Source: Micromonospora mirobrigensis (GTDB taxonomy: Bacteria > Actinomycetota > Actinomycetes > Mycobacteriales > Micromonosporaceae). Taken from it: a stretch of DNA of 64,000 nt. Below the pieces are notes generated by a model. The model had not been told where the DNA came from, made no database searches, and saw only the letters and a list, made by a program, of their open reading frames with translations. The translations under genes and the position numbers were made by a program. Positions 24,539-31,579 of this stretch are shown piece by piece; the stretch's first letter is position 1; the number at the start of each line of letters is the position of its first letter. The stretch covers positions 620,001 through 684,000 of the forward strand of contig NZ_FMCX01000002.1 of the NCBI RefSeq assembly GCF_900091555.1. The letters run 5' to 3'.

Positions 24539-25783
24539 TCACAGCGGGGGCACCGGCGCGGTGAGGCGTACCGGCAGCCGGTCGTACCCGCGCAGCATGA
24601 GCTGGCGACGGTCGCCGGGCGCCGCGGCGAGCGTGAGGTCCGGGAAGCGGTCCAGCAGGCGGGGCAGGACCAACCGCCCCTCCGCCCGGGCGAGGGCCGC
24701 GCCCAGGCAGTAGTGCGGGCCGGCGCTGAAGGCCAGGTGGCGGTTGTCGACGCGGGAGGGGTCGAACGAGTCCGGGTCGGCGAACCGGCGGGGGTCCCGG
24801 TTGGCCGCGCCGGTGAGCACCACCACGGTCCGTCCGGCCGCGACCGGCAGGCCGCCGACCTCGGTGTCGTGCCCGGCGTACCGGAGCGCGAAGTGCACCG
24901 GTGGCTCGAAGCGCAGGATCTCCTCGACGTACGACGCGGCGAGGGTGGGGTCGGCGCGCAGCACGGCCAGGGCGTCCGGGCGCTCCACGAGCAGGGCCAG
25001 CCCGTTGCCGAGCAGGTTCGCGGTGGTCCGGAACCCGGCGTTGTACATGATGATCAGGTTGGCCAGCAGCTCGTCCGCGGTCAGCTGCTCCGGGTCCCGG
25101 TCGCGGATCGCGACCAGCGCCGAGACCAGGTCGTCGTGGGGTCGTGCCCGGCGGGCGGCCAGCAGCTCGGTGAAGTACCCGGTCAACTCCCCCGCCGCGT
25201 CGTTGGCGGCGCGGATCTCCCGCATCGACCGCCGCCCGATCTCGAGCACCGCGTCGAAGGTGCGCACCCGGGACGGGAACCACGCCCGGTCGGCCTCCGG
25301 CACGCCGAGCAGCTCACCGACGACGTCGCTCGGCAACCGCAGGGCGAACGCGGCCATGAAGTCCACCGGCCTACCGTCCGCGCCCGCCTCGGCCAGCTCG
25401 TCGAGCAGCCCGTCGGTGATCCGCAGGATCGCCGGTTCCAGGGCGGCGACCCGGCGTGGGGTCAGCGCCTGGCTGAACAGCTGCCGGGCCCGCAGGTGGT
25501 CGCCGGCCCCGGCGTTGAGCATCGACGTCTGGAGGATGCGGGTGACGGCGTGCTGCCGCCAGCGGATTCCGGCCCGGTCCAGGTACTCCGAGCCGAGCAC
25601 CCGGAACACCGGGTCCCGGAGCACCCGGTTGACCGCGTCGTAGCCGTGCACCACCAGGGCGTGCGGGTCGGTGGGGCGCAGGGCGGCGACCTCCCCGAGC
25701 CGGTGCAGCCGGGCGTAGAACGGGTACGGGTCACGCCGCACCTGGTCGCCGAGGAGCTCGTCGAGGGAGACGGAGACGGCCAT
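24539..25783 (-). CDS. Cytochrome P450
   Basis: 414 residues. I-helix MYNAGFRTTANLLG keeps the AG-x-x-TT pattern with Arg at the usual acidic position, ExxR is in VEEILRFEPPVHF, and the heme loop is FSAGPHYCLGAALARAEG. Start ATG at 25783. This third P450 of the cluster reads leftward toward the ACP gene but is separated from it by that gene's promoter. The Arg in the oxygen-activation motif is unusual and is seen in some secondary-metabolism P450s. The gene is preceded by a GGTCGATG site, tying it to the rest of the cluster. Confidence 0.93.
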   Translation of the reverse strand: MAVSVSLDELLGDQVRRDPYPFYARLHRLGEVAALRPTDPHALVVHGYDAVNRVLRDPVFRVLGSEYLDRAGIRWRQHAVTRILQTSMLNAGAGDHLRARQLFSQALTPRRVAALEPAILRITDGLLDELAEAGADGRPVDFMAAFALRLPSDVVGELLGVPEADRAWFPSRVRTFDAVLEIGRRSMREIRAANDAAGELTGYFTELLAARRARPHDDLVSALVAIRDRDPEQLTADELLANLIIMYNAGFRTTANLLGNGLALLVERPDALAVLRADPTLAASYVEEILRFEPPVHFALRYAGHDTEVGGLPVAAGRTVVVLTGAANRDPRRFADPDSFDPSRVDNRHLAFSAGPHYCLGAALARAEGRLVLPRLLDRFPDLTLAAAPGDRRQLMLRGYDRLPVRLTAPVPPL

Positions 25784-25835
25784 GCGGCTCCTCGGGCGGG
25801 CACGGGCACGGTCGCAGTGACCATAGGCTCACGGT

Positions 25836-25843
25836 GGTCGATG
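25836..25843. promoter_or_regulatory. GGTCGATG motif upstream of the 25783 P450
   Basis: GGTCGATG lies 53 bases before the P450 start, followed seven bases later on the plus strand by the related GGTCGAC. The flanking ten bases match the copy at 1907-1916 exactly. A possible -10, TATGGT on the minus strand, lies between the motif and the gene. Confidence 0.35.
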
Positions 25844-25880
25844 TGTCCATGGTCGACCCGGGCTCACCGTCGACTCGGGC

Positions 25881-26792
25881 TCACCGGAGGCCGGGCGACC
25901 AGCCGGCGTCGGCCGCCGCCTCGGCGAGGCTGACCCGCCAGTGCGGCAGGGCCGGCAGGCCGGCCTCGGCCCACCGGTCGTGCCCGAGCACGGTGCAGGC
26001 CGGGCGCGGGGCCCGGTCCGCCAGTCGGCTGCGGGGCATCGGGCGGACCCGGTCGGGGTCCAGGCCGCGCAGCGCGAAGACCTCCCGGGCCAGCTCGTGC
26101 CAGCTGCTCCGGCCGGCGCAGGTGCCGTGGTAGACGCCGGGCGCGGCCCGACCCGCGAGCGCCGCGTCCAGCAGCGCCACGAGCTGCCGGGCCAGCGCCC
26201 GCGCCCAGGTGGGCTGCCCGTACTGGTCGTCGACGACGTGCAGCTGCTCCTGGCGCTCCGCCAGGCGCAGGATCGTGGTGACGAAGCTCGGCCCGCGGGC
26301 CGACTGGAGCCACGCCGTGCGGACCACCCAGCCGGCGTCGGGCAGCAGCCGGGCGACCGCGAGCTCGCCGGCGAGCTTCGACCGCCCGTAGGCGTTGATC
26401 GGGGCGGGCGGGGCCGACTCGGCGTACGGCCGGTCGGTGTCGCCGGCGAAGACGTAGTCGGTGGAGACGTGCAGCAGCCGGGCGCCGGTCTCGGCGCAGG
26501 CGCGGGCGAGGTGGGCCACGGCGTGGCCGTTGACCTCGGTGGCCGTCCGCTCCTGCCGCTCGGCGGCGTCCACGTCGGTGAAGGCGGCGGCGTTGAACAC
26601 CGCGTCGTGGCCGGCGACGGCGGCGCGTACCGCGGCGGCGTCGGTGACGTCCAGGTCGGCCCGGGTCGCCGCGGTCACCGTCAGGTCCGGCCGGGCGGCG
26701 AGGACGGTACGCAGCTCACGGCCGAGCAGCCCGCCGGCGCCGGTGACGAGCAGCCGGGTCGTCGGGCGGTCGCCGGCGGCAGGTTCCCTCAC
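25881..26792 (-). CDS. rmlD: dTDP-4-dehydrorhamnose reductase (RmlD/StrL-like)
   Basis: 303 residues, extended short-chain dehydrogenase fold. Nucleotide-binding [16 protein letters not shown], the [14 protein letters not shown] segment typical of RmlD, the serine-threonine pair in [13 protein letters not shown], and the catalytic YGRSKLAGE are all present. It reduces the 4-keto group of dTDP-4-keto-L-rhamnose (or a similar 4-keto-6-deoxysugar) with NAD(P)H, the last step to dTDP-L-rhamnose. It is divergent from rmlA. No RmlB 4,6-dehydratase is present in the window, so that step must be encoded elsewhere. The third reading of the set, RmlC, follows rmlA. Confidence 0.9.
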   Translation of the reverse strand: MREPAAGDRPTTRLLVTGAGGLLGRELRTVLAARPDLTVTAATRADLDVTDAAAVRAAVAGHDAVFNAAAFTDVDAAERQERTATEVNGHAVAHLARACAETGARLLHVSTDYVFAGDTDRPYAESAPPAPINAYGRSKLAGELAVARLLPDAGWVVRTAWLQSARGPSFVTTILRLAERQEQLHVVDDQYGQPTWARALARQLVALLDAALAGRAAPGVYHGTCAGRSSWHELAREVFALRGLDPDRVRPMPRSRLADRAPRPACTVLGHDRWAEAGLPALPHWRVSLAEAAADAGWSPGLR

Positions 26793-26873
26793 AGCTCGGT
26801 GAGCTTACGTCCCGGCCCGCTACGGCGCACGGCTCGACCGCCGCGCACCCAGCCATCGGCACGTATCGTTGCG

Positions 26874-27764
26874 ATGGTGCGCGGAATCATCCTGGCCGGC
26901 GGCGCCGGCTCCCGGCTCTGGCCCATCACCAGGGCCGTGTCCAAGCAGCTGATGCCGGTCTTCGACAAGCCGATGATCTACTACCCGCTCTCCACACTGG
27001 TGATGGCCGGCGTCCGGGAGATCCTGGTGATCACCCGGCCGGAGGACCGGGACCAGTTCCAGCGGCTCCTCGGCGACGGGGGTCACCTCGGGCTCACCCT
27101 GGAATACCGCACCCAGGAACGACCGGCGGGCATCGCGCAGTCCCTGGTGATCGGCGCGGACTTCATCGGCGACGACGCGGTGGCGCTGATCCTCGGCGAC
27201 AACATCTTCCACGGTGCGGGGCTCGGGCGGCAGCTCGCCGCCTACCGCGAGCCCGTCGGGGGCCGGGTCTTCGCGTACCCGGTGGCCAACCCGCAGGCGT
27301 ACGGGGTGGTCGAGTTCGACGCGGACGGTCGGGTGCTCTCCATCGAGGAGAAACCGGACCGGCCCAGGTCCCGCTACGTGGTTCCCGGGCTCTACTTCTA
27401 CGACAACCGGGTGGTCGACATCGCCCGTGGGCTCACCCCCAGCGCCCGGGGCGAACTGGAGATCACCGAGGTCAACGAGACGTACCGGCGGATGGGCGAG
27501 CTGACGGTGACGGTGCTCGACCGGGGCACCGCCTGGCTGGACACCGGCACCTTCGCCTCGCTGGTGCAGGCCGCCGAGTTCGTCCGGGTGATCGAGGAGC
27601 GGCAGGGCATGAAGATCGGCTGCGTCGAGGAGGTGGCCTGGCGGGCCGGCCTGATCGGCGACGTGCAGCTGCGCGCCCTGGCGGAGCCCCTGCTGCCCAG
27701 TGGCTACGGCGGATACCTGCTCGGCCTGCTGGCCGGGCAGCCGGGCGGGACGGCGTCCCGGTGA
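26874..27764 (+). CDS. rmlA: Glucose-1-phosphate thymidylyltransferase
   Basis: 296 residues. The N-terminal signature [17 protein letters not shown], the [18 protein letters not shown] segment, [11 protein letters not shown] and the [13 protein letters not shown] loop are diagnostic of RmlA. It makes dTDP-glucose from dTTP and glucose-1-phosphate, the entry to 6-deoxysugars. ATG at 26874 is used; much longer in-frame readings upstream lie antisense to rmlD. The rmlC start (27761) overlaps its stop by four bases. The gene may be a cluster-dedicated copy that boosts dTDP-sugar supply for the two GT1 glycosyltransferases. Confidence 0.97.
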   Translation: MVRGIILAGGAGSRLWPITRAVSKQLMPVFDKPMIYYPLSTLVMAGVREILVITRPEDRDQFQRLLGDGGHLGLTLEYRTQERPAGIAQSLVIGADFIGDDAVALILGDNIFHGAGLGRQLAAYREPVGGRVFAYPVANPQAYGVVEFDADGRVLSIEEKPDRPRSRYVVPGLYFYDNRVVDIARGLTPSARGELEITEVNETYRRMGELTVTVLDRGTAWLDTGTFASLVQAAEFVRVIEERQGMKIGCVEEVAWRAGLIGDVQLRALAEPLLPSGYGGYLLGLLAGQPGGTASR

Positions 27765-28351
27765 GAATCGCGCCGATGGGCATCGCCGGCGCCTGGACGC
27801 TCACCCCGCAGCAGCACGGCGACCAGCGTGGCCTGTTCCTGGAGTGGTTCCGCGCCGACCTGCTCGCCGAGGTGACGGGGCGCCCGTTCCCGGTCGCCCA
27901 GGCCAACCTGTCGGTCTCGGCGCGCGGGGTGGTACGCGGCATCCACTTCGCCGACGTCCCGCCCGGGCAGGCGAAGTTCGTCATCTGCGTACGCGGGGCC
28001 GTGCTGGACGTGGTGGTGGACCTGCGGGTCGGCTCGCCGACGTTCGGTCGCTGGGAGGCCGTACGCCTGGACGACGCCGACCGGCGGGCGGTCCACCTCG
28101 GCGAAGGGCTGGGGCACGGTTTCTGCGCGCTGACCGACGACGCGACCGTGAGCTACCTCTGCTCGACCGGCTACGACCCGGCGCGGGAGCGCGCGGTGCA
28201 CCCGCTCGACGCCGAGCTGGCGATCGACTGGCCGGTCGACGTGCCCACCCTCTCCCCCCGCGACGCGGGCGCGCCCACCCTGGCCGAGCTGCGCCGGGCC
28301 GGGCTGTTGCCGCAGCACGGTTGGCGCCGGCCGCCGTCGGGCGCCGGGTAG
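27761..28351 (+). CDS. rmlC: dTDP-4-dehydrorhamnose 3,5-epimerase (RmlC-like)
   Basis: 196 residues, cupin fold. [20 protein letters not shown] carries the catalytic His region and [20 protein letters not shown] matches the conserved GFAHGF strand. The Tyr in the following STGYDP is also family-typical. It epimerises C3 and C5 of dTDP-4-keto-6-deoxyglucose, or only one of the two in antibiotic-sugar variants. GTG at 27761 overlaps the rmlA stop as GTGA. It ends the rightmost operon of the cluster; the next gene on this strand has its own leaderless promoter. Confidence 0.93.
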   Translation: MRIAPMGIAGAWTLTPQQHGDQRGLFLEWFRADLLAEVTGRPFPVAQANLSVSARGVVRGIHFADVPPGQAKFVICVRGAVLDVVVDLRVGSPTFGRWEAVRLDDADRRAVHLGEGLGHGFCALTDDATVSYLCSTGYDPARERAVHPLDAELAIDWPVDVPTLSPRDAGAPTLAELRRAGLLPQHGWRRPPSGAG

Positions 28352-28535
28352 CCGGTTGCGGTGTCGCCGGGAAACGGGCTGGCGGGCCGGGCCGGCCGGT
28401 GCGATTGGTCACCGTCCGGATCGCCGGCTCAACTGGACAGAACATTCGACTCGACAGCGCGCCCGCTCTCATTCCGAGTGGCGGACCCGAAGGTGAAGGC
28501 GTGTTGTGGTACCGATGGTGACGCCGCCCGGGCGG

Positions 28536-28563
28536 TTGGCTGGTCGGTGACGGCGGCTACTGT
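28536..28563 (+). promoter_or_regulatory. Leaderless promoter of the APH-like gene
   Basis: TTGGCT (28536-28541) and TACTGT (28558-28563) are 16 bases apart, and the ATG at 28570 follows the -10 by only six bases, so transcription should start at or next to the start codon. The rest of the 28352-28535 gap shows nothing I can name. Confidence 0.45.
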
Positions 28564-28569
28564 CGGGGC

Positions 28570-29337
28570 ATGGTGCAGCAGCGGATCATCGTGGTCGATG
28601 ATCGGGTGTATCGGCCTGCCGGGTGGTGGACTCCGACGGTGCATGCGCTGCTGGAATATCTGCACGGAATTGGATTCACCTGCGTTCCGAAGCCGTTCGG
28701 CGTGGTCGACGGCACGGAGGTCCTCGGCTTCATACAGGGCGAGTCCGGGGCGGTCGGCTGGCAGCGGGCGGTGCCCGAGGCCGGTTTGCGATCGCTCGCC
28801 CGGCTGCTGCGCGACTACCACCAGGCGGTGGCCGGATTCGTCGCACCGGATGGGGCGTGCTGGGCGTTGTCCGACCGGCCGGCCCGGTCCGGTGAGGTCA
28901 TCTGCCACGGCGACTTCGGGCCGTGGAACGTGATCTGGGACGGCCTGCGGCCGGTGGGCCTGGTGGATTTCGACTTCGCCCAGCCGGGTGACGCGCTGGA
29001 CGACGTTGCATACGCCTTGGAGTACCTGGCACCATTCCGCGACGATGCGCACGCGATGCGCTGGCAGGGCTTCACGGCACCGCCGGACCGCGTACGCCGT
29101 ATCGAGCTCTTCGCCGAGGAGTACGGCATGGCCACCAGTGAGGGGCTCGTCGAGGCAGTGATCCGTCGACAACAGTTGACCGGCCGCAACGTGCGTGCAT
29201 TAGCCGAACGAGGGCTGGAGCCACAGCGCTCCTGGGTTGCCGACGGGTTCTGCGACGAACTGGCGTCCCGCGTGCAGTGGTCCAAGGACAACCGAGCCCT
29301 GTTCACGTCGCCGACTCTACGTCAGGAGCCAAGGTAA
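28570..29337 (+). CDS. Aminoglycoside-phosphotransferase-family kinase
   Basis: 255 residues. The catalytic loop VICHGDFGPWNVIWDG and the metal-binding LVDFDFAQPGDALDDVAYAL are the two hallmark motifs of the APH/choline-kinase-like family. The N-lobe is short but recognisable. Members phosphorylate antibiotics, sugars or other small alcohols. There is no evidence for aminoglycosides here, and it could inactivate the cluster product for self-resistance or be unrelated to it. Its position one gene past rmlC and its own promoter leave membership open. ATG at 28570. Confidence 0.85.
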   Translation: MVQQRIIVVDDRVYRPAGWWTPTVHALLEYLHGIGFTCVPKPFGVVDGTEVLGFIQGESGAVGWQRAVPEAGLRSLARLLRDYHQAVAGFVAPDGACWALSDRPARSGEVICHGDFGPWNVIWDGLRPVGLVDFDFAQPGDALDDVAYALEYLAPFRDDAHAMRWQGFTAPPDRVRRIELFAEEYGMATSEGLVEAVIRRQQLTGRNVRALAERGLEPQRSWVADGFCDELASRVQWSKDNRALFTSPTLRQEPR

Positions 29338-29641
29338 CGGTCCGCCGCCAGCCTGGCCGCCCCGGCTGGAGTCATCGTGTCCGCCCACCCGGCGTACCGA
29401 CCTGCTCCCCGCCGGGCTCCCGCGGAGGCCGGTCAGTCCACAACAAAGGGTGGGCCTACCAGTGCCGGGACGACCCGGCTCGAGACCATTCGCGCCCGTC
29501 GCGCCACGGTCCCACGGGCGGCGGGGCGCCGCGATAGCATCCATCCGCTTCGAGGCGGCGCTCCGCCGGCCGGTGCCCTCGCACTCCCCGGCTACGCACC
29601 CGACCGGGGCCGCCGCCCACCCCCACGGCAGGAGGCAGGTC

Positions 29642-30670
29642 TTGCGGAGGTTTCTCACCGCGGTCGCGGCGGTGCTGCTCGTCGCCGCGCCCGCCCAGGT
29701 GGCACGGGCCGACTCGGGGTCCGTCACCAGGGTCACGTTGAGCAGCGCGAACAACTTCTACCCGAACACGGAGGAGCGCCTGCTGAGCAGGATGGTCACC
29801 CTCGCGGCCGGAGAGTCCCGGCACGTACGCGGGCGGCTGGAGGCGACCAGCAGCGTGACCCAGGTGGTGGCGATGAACGACACCCTCAAGTGCGTCGACT
29901 CCACCGGCGCGGTCGTCGGGGTCACCTCGACGTCGTCGCGCAACCACGAGGGCTCCGACACCAGCTACTACGCCGTGCCGGGGCATCTGCCCATCTACGC
30001 CGACCTGCTCTTCACCGCGCCCTCGGCTGGCACCTACACCTGCGGCCTGTACGCGTACACGGCGTCCAGCTCGCTGGACAACTACTACCTGACCGCCGTC
30101 GCCACGGACACCTGGCTGGAGGTCAGCAACAGCAACCAGGTCGGCGCCCGCTGGTGGCAGAACCCGGCCTGCAACAGCACCGGCACCTCCAGCACCTGCA
30201 CCTACGTCGGTGCCGGCACCTCGTCGGCCTGGGTCTTCTACAACGACGGCACCCCCGTCTACAAGTGGACCGCCGCGACCACCGCCACCTCCGTGCAGGC
30301 GCTGGCCACCCTGGAGCTCACCACCTGCTACACCGGCACCAGCTCGTGCACCAGCGGCATCGCCGGGTACGAGAAGCCCCGCGGCACCGACGCGGTGGTC
30401 GACGTACGCCTCGAGTTCATCCAGCTGGACACGACCGCGCACACCTGCCGGACGACGAGCACCACGACCTCCCGCAAGACCATCCGCGACGACGCCCACC
30501 ACTACGTGGCGAGCCTCGGCCTGTCCAGCATCCCGATCGACGCCGGCTGCGGGACGCGGACCTTCATCATGCGGATCTACGTCGACCACGTCTCCGGCAA
30601 CCCGGTCAAGATCGACGGTGTGCAGAGCTCGACCTCGCTCACCAACGGCATCGCGATGAACATCTTCTGA
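29642..30670 (+). CDS. Secreted protein of unknown function
   Basis: 342 residues starting at TTG 29642 behind a good GGAGG site. The N-terminus RRFLTAVAAVLLVAAPAQVARAD is a Sec signal peptide with a likely AxA cleavage site before Asp. The mature part is Ser/Thr-rich and contains several Cys in pairs (CVDST, TCGLY, ACNST, TCTY, TCY, SCTSG, TCRTT, GCGTR), suggesting an extracellular beta-rich, disulfide-bonded fold. I do not recognise a family. A strong terminator follows at 30677-30712, so it is probably monocistronic. Confidence 0.72.
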   Translation: MRRFLTAVAAVLLVAAPAQVARADSGSVTRVTLSSANNFYPNTEERLLSRMVTLAAGESRHVRGRLEATSSVTQVVAMNDTLKCVDSTGAVVGVTSTSSRNHEGSDTSYYAVPGHLPIYADLLFTAPSAGTYTCGLYAYTASSSLDNYYLTAVATDTWLEVSNSNQVGARWWQNPACNSTGTSSTCTYVGAGTSSAWVFYNDGTPVYKWTAATTATSVQALATLELTTCYTGTSSCTSGIAGYEKPRGTDAVVDVRLEFIQLDTTAHTCRTTSTTTSRKTIRDDAHHYVASLGLSSIPIDAGCGTRTFIMRIYVDHVSGNPVKIDGVQSSTSLTNGIAMNIF

Positions 30671-30676
30671 CCGCTC

Positions 30677-30712
30677 CCGCCCGCCGGCGTCACCTGTGAC
30701 GCCGGCGGGCGG
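30677..30712 (+). terminator. Intrinsic-type terminator, 17-bp perfect stem
   Basis: A 17-bp perfect stem (30677-30693 with 30696-30712) closes a 2-base loop, six bases after the stop of the secreted-protein gene. No U-tract follows, as is usual in high-GC actinomycetes. It may work in both directions. Confidence 0.85.
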
Positions 30713-30846
30713 AACGCCGCCCGAGTGGCGAGTACGCCGCCCAGGACCTGCACCTCGTTTGCCCACGCGGACCGGCCTGGGTGCGCCCGAGCCGGCCGAC
30801 CGCGGCCCGCACGTTCGCCCTGCGCTGAACTCCGTGGATCGGACTC

Positions 30847-30869
30847 GTAATCATGTAATCATGTAATCC
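30847..30869 (+). repeat. Tandem GTAATCAT octamers upstream of the 30889 gene
   Basis: Three head-to-tail copies: GTAATCAT (30847-30854), GTAATCAT (30855-30862), GTAATCC (30863-30869). They lie 20 bases before the GTG start and overlap possible -10 sequences (TAATCA/TAATCC). Tandem direct repeats of this size over a promoter are typical operators for ribbon-helix-helix regulators, and the downstream protein may be one. Confidence 0.6.
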
Positions 30870-30888
30870 GAGACCGCAGGAGGTTGCC

Positions 30889-31443
30889 GTGTCCCCTCGT
30901 ACCGCCCCGCACGGGGCTCGCCAGGACCCGCCGCCCGCCGACGGCGCCACCGGCTGGATCACCGGGGCCGTACCGGACGGCTGGTTCGCCGAGCCGCCAC
31001 AGATCGTCATCGACCGCGACGAGATCATCATCTGGGGGCGTCTCCCCGAACCCCAACTGGCCGACGACGCCACCGACGCCGACCGCACCGCCGCCCGCTC
31101 CGGGCGGATCCACCAGTTCCGCGAGGACACCCGCGACGACCGGATCCGGGTGGCCCGGCAGGCCGAGCACCGCTACCGGCGCAAGGTGAGCTGGGGCGTC
31201 CGGTGCGGCGACGCCGAACAGCTCTTCTCCCACCTGGCGGCGCCGGTGATGACCCGGCTGCGCCAACCCGAACGACAGATCCTCGACACGCTGGTCGACG
31301 CTGGTGTGGCCCGCTCCCGCTCGGAGGCGCTCGCCTGGTGCGTCCGGCTCGTCGGCCGACACACCGACGACTGGCTGTCCCAACTGCGACAGGCCATGTC
31401 GACGGTGGACGACCTGCGCCGTCAGGGCCCGGACGGGCTCTGA
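30889..31443 (+). CDS. Hypothetical protein with ribbon-helix-helix-like C-terminus
   Basis: 184 residues, hydrophilic, from GTG at 30889 with an AGGAGG site. The N-terminal half is Pro/Asp/Arg-rich, with WITGAVPDGWFAEPPQIVID and DEIIIWGRLP. The C-terminal third (about 131-172) reads RQILDTLVDAGVARSRSEAL then AWCVRLVGRHTDDWL, a helix-turn-helix rhythm with RSRSEALAW resembling the second helix of ribbon-helix-helix (CopG/MetJ-fold) repressors. The tandem repeats just upstream fit self-regulation. No family name can be given with certainty; a role as an RNA- or DNA-binding regulator is inference. Confidence 0.6.
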   Translation: MSPRTAPHGARQDPPPADGATGWITGAVPDGWFAEPPQIVIDRDEIIIWGRLPEPQLADDATDADRTAARSGRIHQFREDTRDDRIRVARQAEHRYRRKVSWGVRCGDAEQLFSHLAAPVMTRLRQPERQILDTLVDAGVARSRSEALAWCVRLVGRHTDDWLSQLRQAMSTVDDLRRQGPDGL

Positions 31444-31579
31444 CGGTCCGACCTGCCCGGACACCGGACCGGCGGGTCCGGGGCGGCCACGTCCGCCCCG
31501 GACCCGCCGGGTGCGGGCGCGGCCTCCTCCGCCGCCCCGGCGCCGCGGCGGCGGTCCGGATCGCCGGACATTCGGGACC

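Noticed and set aside
198..28351. Naming the cluster as phenalinolactone- or brasilicardin-type
   Set aside because: Only parts of the gene set agree from memory and no alignment could be run; the ACP/KAS/condensation part does not fit either, so no product name is given.
28570..29337. APH-like gene as a proven resistance gene for the cluster product
   Set aside because: The family is broad and the gene has its own promoter outside the cluster operons, so this stays a possibility only.
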